Source of the DNA: Hydrogenophaga sp.
GTDB taxonomy: Bacteria; Pseudomonadota; Gammaproteobacteria; Burkholderiales; Burkholderiaceae_C
Reading direction: 5' to 3'
DNA length: 64,000 bases
NCBI GenBank assembly: GCA_030682835.1
Contig: JAUXNG010000094.1
Location: forward strand, 1 to 64,000
Below the pieces are notes generated by a model. That model made no database searches. It had not been told where the DNA came from and saw only the letters and a program-made list of their open reading frames with translations. The translations under genes were made by a program, and so were the position numbers. This document shows positions 9,217-19,591 of this stretch, piece after piece (within the stretch, counting starts at the first letter, position 1; every line of letters starts with the position of its first letter).

Positions 9217-10328
9217 TCGCGCGTTCTGGCGGTCAGCGACGCCAGCATCAGACGGACCGGCGCGGGCAAACCATGCTCGCCCAGCGCTGAAGCCTCGACC
9301 CACTGGCCTTGCAGAGGCGCTCCGTCTTGCGCGGCCGGTGCAATGAGTTCGTCGCACGTCAGCACACAGGGGTGCAAGCGCAATTCGCGGTGCGTCAGGC
9401 TGTGCGTCACCGCGTCCTGCAGCTGGATGCGATCCACCAGCGCGGCGGGCAGCGAAGCCTGCAATGACGCTTCACTGTCGAAAACCGGCGGGCAGTACAG
9501 CCCCGCCCAGATGCCCGGCGCGGGCCGCCGCTGCAGCCACAGGCGCAGCACACCGCCCGCATCGCGGTGCAGCATCATCAGCAGCCACCAGCTTTCATGG
9601 CGGCGCTTGAGCGTGCGGGTTTTGACGGGAAAACGGTCGGTGGTGCCGGTAGCCCGTGCGCGGCACAGACCCTCCACCGGGCAGCGCTCGCACTGTGGCC
9701 GGCTGCGGGTGCACAGGGTGGCGCCCAGATCCATCAGCCCCTGGGTATAGGCAGTCATGTCGGCGTGGGCCGGCTGGTCGGGCAGCAGCGCCTGGGCCAG
9801 CTCCCACAGCTCGCGCTGGCTGGCGAGCCGCGCCAGGTCGCCCTCAAACGCCAGCAGCCGGGCCAGCACACGCCGCACGTTGCCGTCGGCAATGGACACC
9901 CGCTCCCCGTGGCAGAAGGCCGCGATGGCTGCGGCGGTGGACGCGCCAATGCCGGGCAGCGTCTGCAGTTGCTGCGCCGTGTCGGGAAACACGCCGCCGT
10001 GTTCCTGCACGACCACCTGCGCACACCGGTGCAGGTTGCGGGCCCGGCTGTAGTAACCCAGTCCGCTCCACAGAGCCATCACCTCGTCGGGTGTTGCGGC
10101 GGCCAGACACTGCACGTCGGGAAACCGCTCCAGAAAGCGCGGGTAGTACTGCAGCACGGTGCTCACCTGCGTCTGTTGCAGCATCACCTCGGACAGCCAC
10201 ACGCGATACGGGTCGTGCGTGTGCTGCCAGGGCAGGCCGCTGCGGCCGTGGCGGCGCTGCCAGTCGATCAGCAGACGGGCGAAGTCCAGCGGCAGGCCGT
10301 GGCCTGTTGCGTGAGCCGGGGCGGTCAT
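9213..10328 (-). CDS. mutY: A/G-specific adenine glycosylase MutY
   Basis: A 371-residue base-excision repair enzyme that removes adenine mispaired with 8-oxoguanine. Catalytic Glu47 lies in [12 protein letters not shown], the helix-hairpin-helix is [12 protein letters not shown], and the catalytic Asp is in [11 protein letters not shown] [4Fe-4S] motif (C-x6-C-x2-C-x5-C, starting CTRSRPQC) follows. The C-terminal Nudix-like domain recognises 8-oxoG. The ATG overlaps the stop of the upstream dynamin-like gene by four bases (ATGA), implying translational coupling. Confidence 0.96.
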   Translation of the reverse strand: MTAPAHATGHGLPLDFARLLIDWQRRHGRSGLPWQHTHDPYRVWLSEVMLQQTQVSTVLQYYPRFLERFPDVQCLAAATPDEVMALWSGLGYYSRARNLHRCAQVVVQEHGGVFPDTAQQLQTLPGIGASTAAAIAAFCHGERVSIADGNVRRVLARLLAFEGDLARLASQRELWELAQALLPDQPAHADMTAYTQGLMDLGATLCTRSRPQCERCPVEGLCRARATGTTDRFPVKTRTLKRRHESWWLLMMLHRDAGGVLRLWLQRRPAPGIWAGLYCPPVFDSEASLQASLPAALVDRIQLQDAVTHSLTHRELRLHPCVLTCDELIAPAAQDGAPLQGQWVEASALGEHGLPAPVRLMLASLTARTRD

Positions 10329-12268
10329 GCCGCGACGGCTTCGGCGATGCGTTCTTCCGGTGCCGCCAGCAAATGGTCGGTGAGCTCGGCCAGCTTGGCG
10401 TCGAGCAGGTTCAACTCGGCCTGTTGCGATTGCAGTTCGCGGATGCGCTCGTCCAGCCCGCCGGCCGCCTGCTGGATGCGCGAGACGGCTTCTATGCGGC
10501 GCGTGAAGTTGCGGCGGCGCTCGCGCAGCTGCGCGTCGAGCTGGGCGGCGGCCGATTTGTTCCAGAGTTCCACTTCGTTCACCGCCGTGTCGTACACGAC
10601 ACGCAGGCGGCTCATCAGCGCCCGGGCCAGCCGTTCGGCGAATTCTGGCTGCGCCAGTCGCAGGGCGTTGCCCAATGAAAGGTACTGCAGATGGCTTTTC
10701 TCGACCAGCTCCAGATCGCGAGCGTAGCGGCTGAGCTGGGGCGGTGTGGGCGCCTGAAGGGAGAAGCCGTACTCGGCGTTCAGCCCCTTGAAGCTGCCCT
10801 CCAGCATGGACTGGATCTCGCCCGCGAGCTGGTGCGCGCGCGCAAGATCGCGGCGCAGGTGATCGAATGTGACGGCATAGGCGCGTTTCACACCGAGCTT
10901 GATGCCCGGCTGCTTGAGCGCACGGGCGAGTTCGGTCACCTCGGTCTTGAGGTGGGTGGCGCCCAGCAGCCCGAACAGGTCTTTGAGCAGGCGCAGGTGG
11001 ACGGAACGCACCGCCTGGATCTTGGCTCCGCTGGCGTCGAAGTCGGCCTGCTCCTGCTCGATGCGCAGCCGCATCTGCTTGATCACCGCGGCGTTCTTTC
11101 CTCGCAGGCCTTCCAGCTCCTGCACCTGCTCGACCAGATCGCGCGCACGGGTGTGCACCAGCCGCCCCGTTTCTTGCCGCAGCAACTGGATGCCGTTGTA
11201 CACGGCATCTGCAAGGATCTTGCGGCGCTGGCCCAGCAGGCCCACGCCGAGCGCCGCCTCCAGCTCCAGCAGGTTGCTGGCTTCCAGCAGGGGTGCATCG
11301 CCGCTGACCTTGGCCAGCAGCCCCTTCTGCGCGGACACCGCCAGCACCTGGCGCGGCGAGAGTCCGAGAATGTCGGCCGAATCGGTGCGCTGCGAGGCAA
11401 TTTGCAGCTGCACCTGCTCAGGGGTGCTGAGCGCATCCCACATGGTGTCGATCTTGTTGAGCACCACCAGGCGCGATTCCTTGCCTTCGCCCAGCACCGA
11501 CAGGTGCTGGCGCCAGATGGTCAGGTCGGACTTGGTCACGCCGGTGTCGGCGGCCAGAATGAACACCACCGCATGGGCCTGCGGCAGCAGGCTCACGGTG
11601 AGTTCGGGCTCGGCGCCGATGGCATTGAGTCCTGGCGTGTCCAGAATCACCAGCCCCTGCTTGAGCAGCGGGTGCGCCATGTTGATCAGTGCGTGCCGCC
11701 ACTTGGGCACCTCGATCAGACCGTCAGGACCCACCAGCGGGTTGTCTTCGGGAACCTCGTCGTGCCAGAAACCCAGCGCCGCGGCCTCGGCCTGCGACAC
11801 CCGCCGCACCTCGGCCACTTTCTGGATGGCGCGTGCCAGCTGCTTCGGGTCATTCACGTCCAGGTCGACGCGCTCCCATTTGTCGGGCGCGTTGCGCCAG
11901 TCCAGCAGCGACTGGGGCTGCAGGCGCGTCTCGATCGGCAGCAGACGAAGGCAGGGCGGCACGTCGGCGTCAAAGCCCAGCTCGGTCGGGCACATGGTGG
12001 TGCGCCCGGCGCTGGCCGGCATGATGCGCCGGCCGTAGCCAGCGAAAAACACCGCGTTGATCAGCTCGGACTTGCCGCGCGAGAACTCGGCGACGAAGGC
12101 GACCATGATCTTGTCGTTCTTCACCTGCGCATGGAGCTGGTCCAGCCGCTCGCGCACCCCGGCTTCCATCAGGTCGTGGTCGGTGAGCCACTCCGACAGG
12201 AGCCTGAGCCGCAAGGCAAACTGCTTGCGCCACACACCGTGCTGATCGAAGTCCTGATTGAAGCTCAT
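10325..12268 (-). CDS. Dynamin-family GTPase
   Basis: A 647-residue protein with an N-terminal dynamin-like GTPase domain. The P-loop variant AEFSRGKS is at about residues 60-67, G3 is in LVILDTPGLNAIG, and G4 is in VVLNKIDTMWD. The C-terminal half is long and helical with Gln/Glu/Arg-rich segments that look like coiled coils. There is no transmembrane segment and no signal peptide. Bacterial dynamin-like proteins act on membranes (fusion, surveillance or cytokinesis); the role of this branch is not established. The ATG at 12268 begins the conserved N-terminus. The gene is upstream of mutY and overlaps it by four bases. Confidence 0.85.
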   Translation of the reverse strand: MSFNQDFDQHGVWRKQFALRLRLLSEWLTDHDLMEAGVRERLDQLHAQVKNDKIMVAFVAEFSRGKSELINAVFFAGYGRRIMPASAGRTTMCPTELGFDADVPPCLRLLPIETRLQPQSLLDWRNAPDKWERVDLDVNDPKQLARAIQKVAEVRRVSQAEAAALGFWHDEVPEDNPLVGPDGLIEVPKWRHALINMAHPLLKQGLVILDTPGLNAIGAEPELTVSLLPQAHAVVFILAADTGVTKSDLTIWRQHLSVLGEGKESRLVVLNKIDTMWDALSTPEQVQLQIASQRTDSADILGLSPRQVLAVSAQKGLLAKVSGDAPLLEASNLLELEAALGVGLLGQRRKILADAVYNGIQLLRQETGRLVHTRARDLVEQVQELEGLRGKNAAVIKQMRLRIEQEQADFDASGAKIQAVRSVHLRLLKDLFGLLGATHLKTEVTELARALKQPGIKLGVKRAYAVTFDHLRRDLARAHQLAGEIQSMLEGSFKGLNAEYGFSLQAPTPPQLSRYARDLELVEKSHLQYLSLGNALRLAQPEFAERLARALMSRLRVVYDTAVNEVELWNKSAAAQLDAQLRERRRNFTRRIEAVSRIQQAAGGLDERIRELQSQQAELNLLDAKLAELTDHLLAAPEERIAEAVAA

Positions 12269-12359
12269 GGGCCGTTTCTCGTTGATCGATTCAATATAGC
12301 ACCCGGCTTTCACCTCCCCGGTCCACGCACAGCCAGACGGCGGCATGGGCGCGACAGGA

Positions 12360-13175
12360 TCAGTTTTTCTGGCAGACCGGGCAGAAAAAGGTGGAGCGCT
12401 GGCCCTGGCGGATGGTCTTGATGACCGCCTCACACACCCGGCACGGCAGCCCCTGCCGCCCGTAAACCATGGCGTCCAGCTGGAAATAACCGCTCTGCCC
12501 CTGTGCACTGGAGAAGTCGCGCAGCGTGCTGCCGCCCAGGGCCACCGCCCGGTTCAGCACCGTGACGATGGCCGCGTGCAGCCGGGTGGCTCGAGGCTTG
12601 CTCAGGCGATCGGCGCGCAAGGTGGGGCGAATGCCCGCCATGAACAGCGCCTCGGATGCATAGATGTTGCCCACGCCCACCACGATGTCGCCCGCCAGCA
12701 GCACCTGCTTGATGCTGGCACGCCGCAGCTGCAGGGCACGGTGAAAGGCGGCGGCGTCAAACCCGTGTTCCAGCGGCTCCACGCCCAGGCCGCCCAGCAG
12801 CTTGAGCGCCCGAGGATCGTCCACCGACAGCACATGCACCACGGCGCCAAAGCGCCTGGGGTCGTGCAGTCGCAACACGCCACGGCTGGTGATCAGCTCA
12901 AAGTGGTCGTGCACCCCCTTCGGCGGCAGGGCCTGCGCAAACTGCAGGCTCCCCGACATGCCCAGGTGCAGCAGCAACAGGCCCTCGTCCAGCTGCAGCA
13001 ACAGGTATTTGCCGCGCCGCGTGACCCCCAGCACCGTGCGGCCCACCAGCTCGGCCGGACCGCATCCCAGTGGCCAGCGCAGGGGCTTGCCCAGCTGAAC
13101 CTCCAGCACCCGGGCGCCAGCAATGTGATCGGCAAAACTGCGTCGGGTGACTTCAACTTCCGGGAGTTCGGGCAT
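12360..13175 (-). CDS. mutM: Formamidopyrimidine-DNA glycosylase MutM (Fpg)
   Basis: A 271-residue glycosylase/AP lyase that removes 8-oxoguanine opposite cytosine. The N-terminal catalytic Pro-Glu is present ([13 protein letters not shown]), the conserved lysine lies in [11 protein letters not shown] context, and the H2TH region includes [12 protein letters not shown]. The zinc finger is two CxxC pairs (CRVC and CPVC) separated by 16 residues. The frame is open far upstream but homology begins at the ATG at 13175. It is divergent from the TPR gene, with 93 bases between them. With mutY it makes most of the GO repair system in this window. Confidence 0.97.
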   Translation of the reverse strand: MPELPEVEVTRRSFADHIAGARVLEVQLGKPLRWPLGCGPAELVGRTVLGVTRRGKYLLLQLDEGLLLLHLGMSGSLQFAQALPPKGVHDHFELITSRGVLRLHDPRRFGAVVHVLSVDDPRALKLLGGLGVEPLEHGFDAAAFHRALQLRRASIKQVLLAGDIVVGVGNIYASEALFMAGIRPTLRADRLSKPRATRLHAAIVTVLNRAVALGGSTLRDFSSAQGQSGYFQLDAMVYGRQGLPCRVCEAVIKTIRQGQRSTFFCPVCQKN

Positions 13176-13268
13176 GGCGCTCGCAAGGACAAAACCAGGG
13201 CTGGATGCACTGGCGGGGTCTTGAGGACACAGACCACTCCACCAGGGGGCTTCCATTATCATGATCCG

Positions 13269-15119
13269 ATGAATACCCTGCACCGCCGAGCGCCCTCTGT
13301 CAGAGGCCGTCTGGACACCGTCACAAGCTCCCGGCCAGCGGCACCTCGGCCACGCCAGTGGCTGCTGATGGGCCTGATGAGCGCGGCCTGTGCCAGCTGG
13401 GCGCAGACACCGCCTCAGCCCTCGCCCGTTCCCGCAGTAGCACCGACCGTTTTGCCCGGTGAGCCAGCCCAGCCACCAGCGGCGTCGGCACTCAATGCCC
13501 CGCTGTTTTATCAACTGCTGGTGGGCGAACTCAATGTGGTGGGCGGCGACCCTGGCAGCGGCTACTCGCTGATCCTCGATGCCGCCCGCAAGCAGCGTGA
13601 CACCCTGCTCTACCGCCGCGCGGTCGAGGTGGCGCTGCAGGCGCGTTCGGGCGAAGCCGCGCTGGCCGCTGCCCGCGCCTGGGCGCAAGACCTCCCACAG
13701 GACATCAACGCCCACCGATTCACCCTGCAGATTCTGCTGGCCCTCAACCGCCCGGAGGAAACCGGACCCGCATTGCGCGTGCTGCTGGACCGCACGCCAG
13801 CGGCCGAGCGCAACGAGACCATCCAGGCCATTCCCCAGACCTTCGCGCGACTGCCCGACAAGAGCCGTTCGGTGGCGGTGGTGCGCGAGCTGCTGGCCCC
13901 TTACCTGAAGCAGCGCGAACACGCCGCGGCCGCCTGGACCACCATCGGCCGCATGGAACTCGCAGTGGACCGGCTGCCCCTGGCCTACGCCGCCGCCCGC
14001 GAAGGCCACGCCGAAGACCCGGCCTCGCCCTATCCCACCCTGCTCGCACTCGAACTGATGGAACGCGGCCAGTCTGATGCCGAGGCGCTGGTGCGTCACC
14101 ACCTGCAGGTGGCACCACCGGCGAAGACGGCCGCCGTCGCCCTGCCCTACGCGCGTCTCCTGCTGGACTTGCAGCGCAACACCGACGCACGCCAGCAGCT
14201 CAACGCGCTCACCCGCAGCCAGCCCGAACTGCCCGAGCCCTGGCTGCTTCTGGCATCGCTGCAGGTGCAGGAAAACGCGCTGGGCGCGGCCACGCAGTCG
14301 CTGCAGACCTACATGGGTCTGGCCCGCCAGGCGGGTGACGAGCGTGCGGCACGCGGCCTGACCCAGGCTTACCTGCTGATGGCGCAGATTGCCGAGAAAC
14401 AGAATGACTTCGCGGGCGCCACCGCCTGGCTTGACCGGATCGAGAACGCAGACGACATCATGGCCGCGCAGATGCGCCGCGCCTCTTTATTGGCGCGCCA
14501 GGGACAGGTGGCGCAGGCCCGGGCCCTTCTGCGCAACCAGCCCGAACGCCGCCCGGCCGACGCCCGTCTCAAGCTCGTGGCCGAAGCGCAACTGCTGCGC
14601 GATCTCAAGTCGTACAAAGAGGCCTACGAGGTGTATGGCGAAGCGGCGCAGCGATTCCCCGAAGAAGCCGACCTCAAATACGACCAGGCCATGATGGCCG
14701 AAAAGGCCGGGCTGCTGAACGACATGGAGCGCCTGCTGCGTGAACTGATCGCGTTGCGACCCGACTACCACCACGCCTACAACGCCCTGGGCTACGCGCT
14801 GGCTGATCGCAACGTGCGCCTGACGGAGGCCAAGCAGCTGATCGAAAAAGCGGTCGAACTGGCGCCAAACGACGCTTACATACAGGACAGCCTGGGCTGG
14901 GTCGAATTCCGCCTGGGCAACACCGCCCGGGCCCTGCAGGTGCTGCAGGCCGCCTATGGCAAACGACCCGACGCCGAAATCGCGGCCCACCTGGGCGAAG
15001 TGCTCTGGGTGGCCGGCCGGCGCGACGAGGCCTTGAAAATCTGGCGCGAAGGCCTGCTGCTCGCCAGCGACAACGAAACCCTGCAGGAGGTGCTCAAGCG
15101 CTTCAAGGTGCAGCCATGA
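13269..15119 (+). CDS. Exported tetratricopeptide-repeat protein
   Basis: A 616-residue protein with a probable signal peptide or anchor at about residues 28-46 ([15 protein letters not shown]), then a Pro/Ala-rich linker and TPR-like helical repeats to the end. The best repeats are near the C-terminus ([19 protein letters not shown] and [19 protein letters not shown]). It overlaps lolB by four bases (ATGA) and lolB in turn overlaps ispE, so the three genes form one operon, as in other betaproteobacteria. The position suggests a role in envelope assembly, but the exact function is unknown. The frame is open upstream through mutM; the ATG at 13269 avoids that overlap. Confidence 0.88.
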   Translation: MNTLHRRAPSVRGRLDTVTSSRPAAPRPRQWLLMGLMSAACASWAQTPPQPSPVPAVAPTVLPGEPAQPPAASALNAPLFYQLLVGELNVVGGDPGSGYSLILDAARKQRDTLLYRRAVEVALQARSGEAALAAARAWAQDLPQDINAHRFTLQILLALNRPEETGPALRVLLDRTPAAERNETIQAIPQTFARLPDKSRSVAVVRELLAPYLKQREHAAAAWTTIGRMELAVDRLPLAYAAAREGHAEDPASPYPTLLALELMERGQSDAEALVRHHLQVAPPAKTAAVALPYARLLLDLQRNTDARQQLNALTRSQPELPEPWLLLASLQVQENALGAATQSLQTYMGLARQAGDERAARGLTQAYLLMAQIAEKQNDFAGATAWLDRIENADDIMAAQMRRASLLARQGQVAQARALLRNQPERRPADARLKLVAEAQLLRDLKSYKEAYEVYGEAAQRFPEEADLKYDQAMMAEKAGLLNDMERLLRELIALRPDYHHAYNALGYALADRNVRLTEAKQLIEKAVELAPNDAYIQDSLGWVEFRLGNTARALQVLQAAYGKRPDAEIAAHLGEVLWVAGRRDEALKIWREGLLLASDNETLQEVLKRFKVQP

Positions 15120-15664
15120 TGGTGGCGACCCACGTCCACGCGCGCCTCGCCACGCCGCCGGGCCTATCCCGTTGCAACTGGTCAAGCCCTCGCGTCGCAC
15201 TGTCCACCTTGCTCGCCTGCGTTCTGCTGGCAGGCTGCGCCACGCCCCAGCGCACCGCCTTGCCGGGCGAGGCGGCCTGGAACGGGCGGCTGGCGGTGCG
15301 CGTGGACAGCACACCGCCGCAGTCGTTTTCTGCCGGCTTCGATCTGCGGGGCAGCGCCACCCAGGGGCAGCTGCAGCTCATGTCCCCACTGGGCAACACA
15401 CTGGCCAGCGTGGCCTGGACCCCCGCGGGCGCCGAGCTGCGCCAGGGCGACCAGGTCACCCGGCGTGGCAGCCTCGACGAACTCACCACCGAACTCGGCG
15501 GCACTGCGCTGCCCGTGGTGGCCCTGTTCGACTGGCTGCGTGGCGAGCCCACCGAGATCAGCGGCTGGCAGGCCGACCTCAGCCGCCACGGCGAAGGCCG
15601 CGTCACGGCCCGGCGCATCAAACCGCCACCGGGGGCGGAACTGCGCCTCGTGTTCGAGCCATGA
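15116..15664 (+). CDS. lolB: Outer-membrane lipoprotein LolB
   Basis: A 182-residue lipoprotein. The lipobox LLAGC places the lipidated cysteine at about residue 41, after an unusually long charged N-terminus (a later start is possible but no good alternative ATG exists). The mature part has WNGRLAVRV and the long beta-rich fold of LolB with LFDWLRG. LolB receives lipoproteins from LolA and inserts them in the outer membrane. It overlaps the genes on both sides by four bases. Confidence 0.88.
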   Translation: MMVATHVHARLATPPGLSRCNWSSPRVALSTLLACVLLAGCATPQRTALPGEAAWNGRLAVRVDSTPPQSFSAGFDLRGSATQGQLQLMSPLGNTLASVAWTPAGAELRQGDQVTRRGSLDELTTELGGTALPVVALFDWLRGEPTEISGWQADLSRHGEGRVTARRIKPPPGAELRLVFEP

Positions 15665-16560
15665 GCGCGCCCGTTCACGCGACGCCGCTGAAGCGGCTCA
15701 CCAACGTGCCCGCGCCGGCCAAGCTCAACCTGTTTCTGCACGTCACCGGGCGCCGGCCCGACGGCTACCACCTGCTGCAATCGGTCTTCATGCTGGTGGA
15801 CTGGTGCGATGTGCTGCACTTTGAGTTGCGCGGGGACGGCCTTGTCACGCGAGAAGATCTGCAGCCCGGGCTGAACCTGCCGGCCGACGACCTCACCGTG
15901 CGCGCCGCCCGCGCCCTGCAGCAGGCCACAGGCAGCACGCTGGGTGTCCACATCGGGCTCGACAAACGCTTGCCGGCCGAGGCAGGGCTGGGCGGCGGTT
16001 CGTCCGACGCTGCTTCCTGCCTGATCGCACTCAACCGCCTGTGGGGATTGGGGCTCACCCGGGCCCAGCTGGCCACGATTGGCCTTCGGCTGGGAGCGGA
16101 CGTGCCCTTTTTCATTGGGGGGCGCAATGCGTGGGTGGAAGGTGTGGGCGAAGAACTCACCCCGATGAGCCTGCCGCCCGCCCGCTTCGTGATCGTGAAG
16201 CCCCCCGGTGGTGCATCGACACAACGCATTTTTGCCTCACCCGATCTCAAGCGCGACACAATTCCAGCTATAATCTTAGGCTTTGCTGCAAACCAAGCGT
16301 TAGAAGCGTCAACGAGCCGAATCCAGAGCATTCTGGAAGCCACGCACAACGACCTTCAGCCCGTGGCGCAGGCCTTGTGTCCCGACGTTGGGCACTGCAT
16401 TCGGTGGCTTGAGAGTCACGGACTGCAGGGACGCATGACCGGCTCCGGAACCGCGGTGTTTGCACAGATGCGGCATCGTCCGGATCTGTCAGACGCCCCG
16501 GGCGACTGGCTGGTCAGGGAATGCAGCAACATGGATGCACATCCATTGCTTGACTGGTGA
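15661..16560 (+). CDS. ispE: 4-(cytidine 5'-diphospho)-2-C-methyl-D-erythritol kinase
   Basis: A 299-residue GHMP kinase of the non-mevalonate isoprenoid pathway. The opening PAPAKLNLFLHVTGRRPDGY is the IspE signature, the ATP-binding motif is LPAEAGLGGGSSDAAS, and the C-terminal motif is GRMTGSGTAVFA. The start overlaps the lolB stop by four bases (ATGA). The stretch around 16260-16310 is locally AT-rich and contains TATAAT by chance of coding. Confidence 0.95.
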   Translation: MSAPVHATPLKRLTNVPAPAKLNLFLHVTGRRPDGYHLLQSVFMLVDWCDVLHFELRGDGLVTREDLQPGLNLPADDLTVRAARALQQATGSTLGVHIGLDKRLPAEAGLGGGSSDAASCLIALNRLWGLGLTRAQLATIGLRLGADVPFFIGGRNAWVEGVGEELTPMSLPPARFVIVKPPGGASTQRIFASPDLKRDTIPAIILGFAANQALEASTSRIQSILEATHNDLQPVAQALCPDVGHCIRWLESHGLQGRMTGSGTAVFAQMRHRPDLSDAPGDWLVRECSNMDAHPLLDW

Positions 16561-16678
16561 AAACCGGCCTGGGTTCAGGTTAGAATCCTCGCTGTTCATC
16601 AGACAAGGCAGTCGATGGGCAACCAGCGACAGGTTTTGGTTATCTGTGCGGCCCCCGGGCCTGACAGCTGACCTGCGT

Positions 16679-16755
16679 AGGGGAGTCGCCAAGTTGGTAA
16701 AGGCACTGGATTTTGATTCCAGCATGCGAGGGTTCGAGTCCTTCCTCCCCTGCCA
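16679..16755 (+). tRNA. tRNA-Gln (anticodon TTG)
   Basis: A complete cloverleaf with encoded CCA. The acceptor stem AGGGGAG pairs with CTCCCCT, and the anticodon loop TTTTGAT gives TTG. It lies between ispE and prs. No -10 box is found at the 11-13 base distance seen for the other tRNAs; a TAGAAT at 16581-16586 could start a longer precursor. Confidence 0.97.
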
Positions 16756-16795
16756 TTACATTTCATCCGCACCACGCACACACTCTGTGCGAAAT

Positions 16796-16818
16796 GGCCA
16801 TCTTCGATGGCCTTTTTT
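16796..16818 (+). terminator. Intrinsic terminator after tRNA-Gln
   Basis: Seven-bp stem (GGCCATC with GATGGCC), TTC loop, followed by six T residues at 16813-16818. It separates tRNA-Gln from prs and argues that prs starts downstream at 16866 even though the frame is open through it. Confidence 0.9.
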
Positions 16819-16865
16819 CTAACGGCGATCCTGTGGGGCCGTCGCAAAAAGCAGCTGGGTACACC

Positions 16866-17840
16866 ATGCAAGTTCAGCCCCCCGATTTCATGATCTTCAC
16901 CGGCAACGCCAACCCGGTGCTGGCTGCCGAGATCGCTCATCACCTGAACACCCAGCTGGGTGCGGCCAACGTGGGCCGTTTCTCCGATGGTGAAGTCACC
17001 GTCGAGATCACGCAGAACGTGCGCGCTCGCCACGTGTTCGTCGTGCAGTCGACCTGCGCTCCCACCAACGACAACCTGATGGAACTGCTCATCATGGTCG
17101 ACGCGCTCAAGCGCGCCTCGGCCGAGCGCATTTCCGCGGTCATTCCCTACTTCGGCTATGCCCGCCAGGACCGCCGCCCGCGTTCGAGCCGCGTGCCTAT
17201 CACGGCCAAGGTGGTCGCCAACATGCTGCAGACGGTCGGTGTCGACCGTGTGCTGACCATGGACCTGCACGCCGACCAGATCCAGGGATTTTTCGACATC
17301 CCGGTCGACAACATCTACGCCTCGCCCGTTCTGCTGGGCGACCTGCGCCAGAAAAACTACCCCGACCTGCTGGTGGTCTCGCCCGACGTCGGCGGTGTGG
17401 TGCGCGCGCGTGCCCTGGCCAAGCAGCTCGGCTGCGACATGGCCATCATCGACAAGCGCCGCCCCAAGGCCAACGTGTCGGAAGTGATGCACGTCATCGG
17501 TGACATCGAAGGCCGCAACTGCGTGATCATGGATGACATGATCGACACCGCCGGCACGCTGGTGAAAGCGGCCGAGGTGCTCAAGGAGCGGGGTGCCCGC
17601 AGCGTGTACGCCTATTGCACGCACCCGATCTTCTCCGGCCCGGCCATCGAACGCATCGCCAAGGGCAACGCGCTCGACGAGGTGGTGGTCACCAACACCA
17701 TTCCGCTCTCGCAGGCCGCCCAGGCCTGCGCCAAGATCCGCCAGCTCTCCGTGGCACCGCTGATGGCCGAGACCATCGCGCGCATTGCATCGGGTGAGTC
17801 GGTCATGAGTTTGTTTGCCGATCAGGACCATCTCTTCTGA
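16866..17840 (+). CDS. prs: Ribose-phosphate pyrophosphokinase (PRPP synthetase)
   Basis: A 324-residue class I PRPP synthetase that makes PRPP from ribose-5-phosphate and ATP. The start at 16866 gives [17 protein letters not shown]. Key motifs are [30 protein letters not shown] (ATP loop), [13 protein letters not shown], and the PRPP loop [12 protein letters not shown]. It is followed by a weak terminator and then rplY, an order common in proteobacteria. Confidence 0.97.
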   Translation: MQVQPPDFMIFTGNANPVLAAEIAHHLNTQLGAANVGRFSDGEVTVEITQNVRARHVFVVQSTCAPTNDNLMELLIMVDALKRASAERISAVIPYFGYARQDRRPRSSRVPITAKVVANMLQTVGVDRVLTMDLHADQIQGFFDIPVDNIYASPVLLGDLRQKNYPDLLVVSPDVGGVVRARALAKQLGCDMAIIDKRRPKANVSEVMHVIGDIEGRNCVIMDDMIDTAGTLVKAAEVLKERGARSVYAYCTHPIFSGPAIERIAKGNALDEVVVTNTIPLSQAAQACAKIRQLSVAPLMAETIARIASGESVMSLFADQDHLF

Positions 17841-17866
17841 GACCCTGTCGCAACAAAAAGTGGAGG

Positions 17867-17891
17867 GCCTCCGAGTGGAGGCTTTCCTTTT
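17867..17891 (+). terminator. Probable intrinsic terminator between prs and rplY
   Basis: Six-bp GC-rich stem (GCCTCC with GGAGGC), GAGT loop, then TTTCCTTTT. It is short but well placed 27 bases after the prs stop. Confidence 0.65.
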
Positions 17892-17937
17892 GAAACCGAG
17901 GCGTTCTGGTCGCGGAACCCCTCAACAGGAGTAAGTT

Positions 17938-18561
17938 ATGCAATTTGTCGCTTTTGAGCGCGCCAAGCAGGGTACGGGTGCGAGCCGCCGTCTCCGCAAC
18001 ACCGGCCGTACGCCAGGCATCGTCTTTGGTGGCGAAGCCGATGCCATCACCATCGAGCTGGACCACAACGCACTGTGGCACGCGCTGAAGAAGGAAACCT
18101 TCCACGCGTCGATCCTCGACATGGAACTCGCCGGCAACGTGCACAAGGTGCTGCTGCGCGACGTGCAATACCACCCCTTCAAGCCTCTGGTCCTGCACGT
18201 GGATTTCCAGCGCGTGGACGAGAAGACCCGTCTGCACAAGAAAGTGCCGCTGCAGTTCATCAACGAAGAGAACTCGCCTGCCGTCAAGATCGACAAGTGC
18301 GTGATCAACCACGTGATGAACGAGATCGAAATCGAGTGCCTCGCCACCCAGCTGCCCGAGCACATCACGGTTGACCTGGGTGAAGTCACCAAGGGCACCA
18401 CCGTGCACACCGGTGACCTGAAGCTGGGCAAGGGCATCAAGCTCGTGATGCACGGCCGCAAGGACCTGACGATCGCCACCGTGGTCGAGCCCGTCGAGGA
18501 AATCGTGGCCGCTCCTGTCGCCGCCCCGGTCGACGACAAGAAAGGCAAGAAGAAAAAGTAA
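17938..18561 (+). CDS. rplY: 50S ribosomal protein L25 (long CTC-type)
   Basis: A 207-residue protein of the L25/general stress protein CTC type. The N-terminal 5S rRNA-binding domain includes [18 protein letters not shown], followed by a C-terminal beta domain and a Lys-rich tail (DDKKGKKKK). A clear AGGAG lies before the ATG. L25 binds 5S rRNA in the large subunit. It is followed by a strong terminator. Confidence 0.96.
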   Translation: MQFVAFERAKQGTGASRRLRNTGRTPGIVFGGEADAITIELDHNALWHALKKETFHASILDMELAGNVHKVLLRDVQYHPFKPLVLHVDFQRVDEKTRLHKKVPLQFINEENSPAVKIDKCVINHVMNEIEIECLATQLPEHITVDLGEVTKGTTVHTGDLKLGKGIKLVMHGRKDLTIATVVEPVEEIVAAPVAAPVDDKKGKKKK

Positions 18562-18589
18562 GTCCTTCCGGACCCTTTGCCTTCTGCTG

Positions 18590-18620
18590 GAAACGGCCCG
18601 CCCTGCGGGCCGTTTCTGTT
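18590..18620 (+). terminator. Intrinsic terminator after rplY
   Basis: Twelve-bp perfect GC-rich stem (18590-18601 with 18605-18616), 3-base loop, followed by TGTTT. Confidence 0.88.
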
Positions 18621-18644
18621 TCCGCCTCCCGCATAATTCTCCGC

Positions 18645-19325
18645 ATGATCCGACTCATCGCCGGCCTGGGCAATCCCGGGCCCGACTACGAACACACCCG
18701 CCACAACGCCGGTTTCTGGTGGGTGGACGAAGCCGCGAGGCTGCTCAAGGCACCCCTGCAGATGGAACGCGGCCATTTCGGGCTGGTGGCACGCGCCAAT
18801 GTGGACGGCCAGAGCGTGTGGCTGGTGGAGCCGCAGACCTTCATGAACCTCTCGGGCAAGTGCGTGGGCTCGGTGGCGCGCTTCTTCAAGATTGCACCGG
18901 AAGAGGTGCTGGTGGTGCACGACGAACTGGACCTTCCTCCCGGCGAGGCCAAGCTCAAGCGCGGTGGCGGACATGCCGGCCACAACGGCCTGCGCGACAT
19001 CCACGCCCAGCTGGGCAGCCCGGACTACTGGCGGCTGCGCATCGGCATCGGCCACCCCGGCAACCGCAACGAAGTGGCGAACTGGGTGCTCAAGAAACCC
19101 GCACCCGACGACCGCATTGCCATTGCCCAGACGCTGGACCGCAGTCTCAAGGCGCTGCCGCTGTTGATTGCCGGCGACATGGACAAGGCCACCGCCCTGA
19201 TCCACACCAGCAAACCACCACGCCCCAAACCACCCCGGCCAGCGCCGACCGGCGCGCCTCAGGTTCCGCTGGCGGGAGGGGAAGCGGCGCTGCCCGACGC
19301 GTCCGCTGCGGGCGACAAGGGCTGA
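18645..19325 (+). CDS. pth: Peptidyl-tRNA hydrolase
   Basis: A 226-residue enzyme that releases peptides from stalled peptidyl-tRNA. Asn10 and catalytic His20 lie in [17 protein letters not shown], with FMNLSG and HDELDLPPG also present. The last about 35 residues are a Pro/Ala-rich extension beyond the usual length. Its final 67 bases overlap the 3' end of the convergent ferredoxin gene on the other strand, which may explain the low-complexity tails of both proteins. Confidence 0.95.
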   Translation: MIRLIAGLGNPGPDYEHTRHNAGFWWVDEAARLLKAPLQMERGHFGLVARANVDGQSVWLVEPQTFMNLSGKCVGSVARFFKIAPEEVLVVHDELDLPPGEAKLKRGGGHAGHNGLRDIHAQLGSPDYWRLRIGIGHPGNRNEVANWVLKKPAPDDRIAIAQTLDRSLKALPLLIAGDMDKATALIHTSKPPRPKPPRPAPTGAPQVPLAGGEAALPDASAAGDKG

Positions 19326-19573
19326 CCGGCTTTCTGCAGACGCTGGTATTTCTGCCAAAGCGTCTCCTGGCTTTCCAGGTATTGCGGGTTCAGAGGAATG
19401 CAGCTCACGGGGCAGACCTGCACACACTGCGGCTCGTCAAAGTGCCCCACGCATTCGGTGCAACGGCTGGGGTCGATCTCGTAGATCTCCGCGCCCATGT
19501 AGATGGCCTCGTTGGGGCACTCGGGCTCGCACACATCGCAGTTGATGCAATCGTCAGTGATCATCAAAGCCAT
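19259..19573 (-). CDS. 2[4Fe-4S] ferredoxin, YfhL type
   Basis: A 104-residue small ferredoxin. The first cluster motif uses Cys9, 12, 15 and 19; the second uses Cys38, 41, 50 and 54, with the eight-residue insertion between the second and third cysteines ([10 protein letters not shown]) typical of YfhL/alvinellan-type ferredoxins. GGAGGG lies 8 bases before the ATG at 19573, which decides the start over an upstream in-frame ATG. The C-terminal tail past residue 85 is Ala/Ser/Pro-rich and overlaps pth in antisense. It lies next to coaD, as in many betaproteobacteria. The electron-transfer partner is unknown. Confidence 0.92.
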   Translation of the reverse strand: MALMITDDCINCDVCEPECPNEAIYMGAEIYEIDPSRCTECVGHFDEPQCVQVCPVSCIPLNPQYLESQETLWQKYQRLQKAGQPLSPAADASGSAASPPASGT

Positions 19574-19591
19574 TGTGAATCCCTCCAATGG

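Noticed and set aside
12345-13268. Possible 308-residue N-terminal extension of the TPR protein
   Set aside because: The extension is antisense to mutM and without homology; a signal peptide starts just after the ATG at 13269.
16269-16274. TATAAT inside ispE as a promoter for tRNA-Gln/prs
   Set aside because: No -35 hexamer at 16-18 bases, and the bases encode a normal IspE segment.
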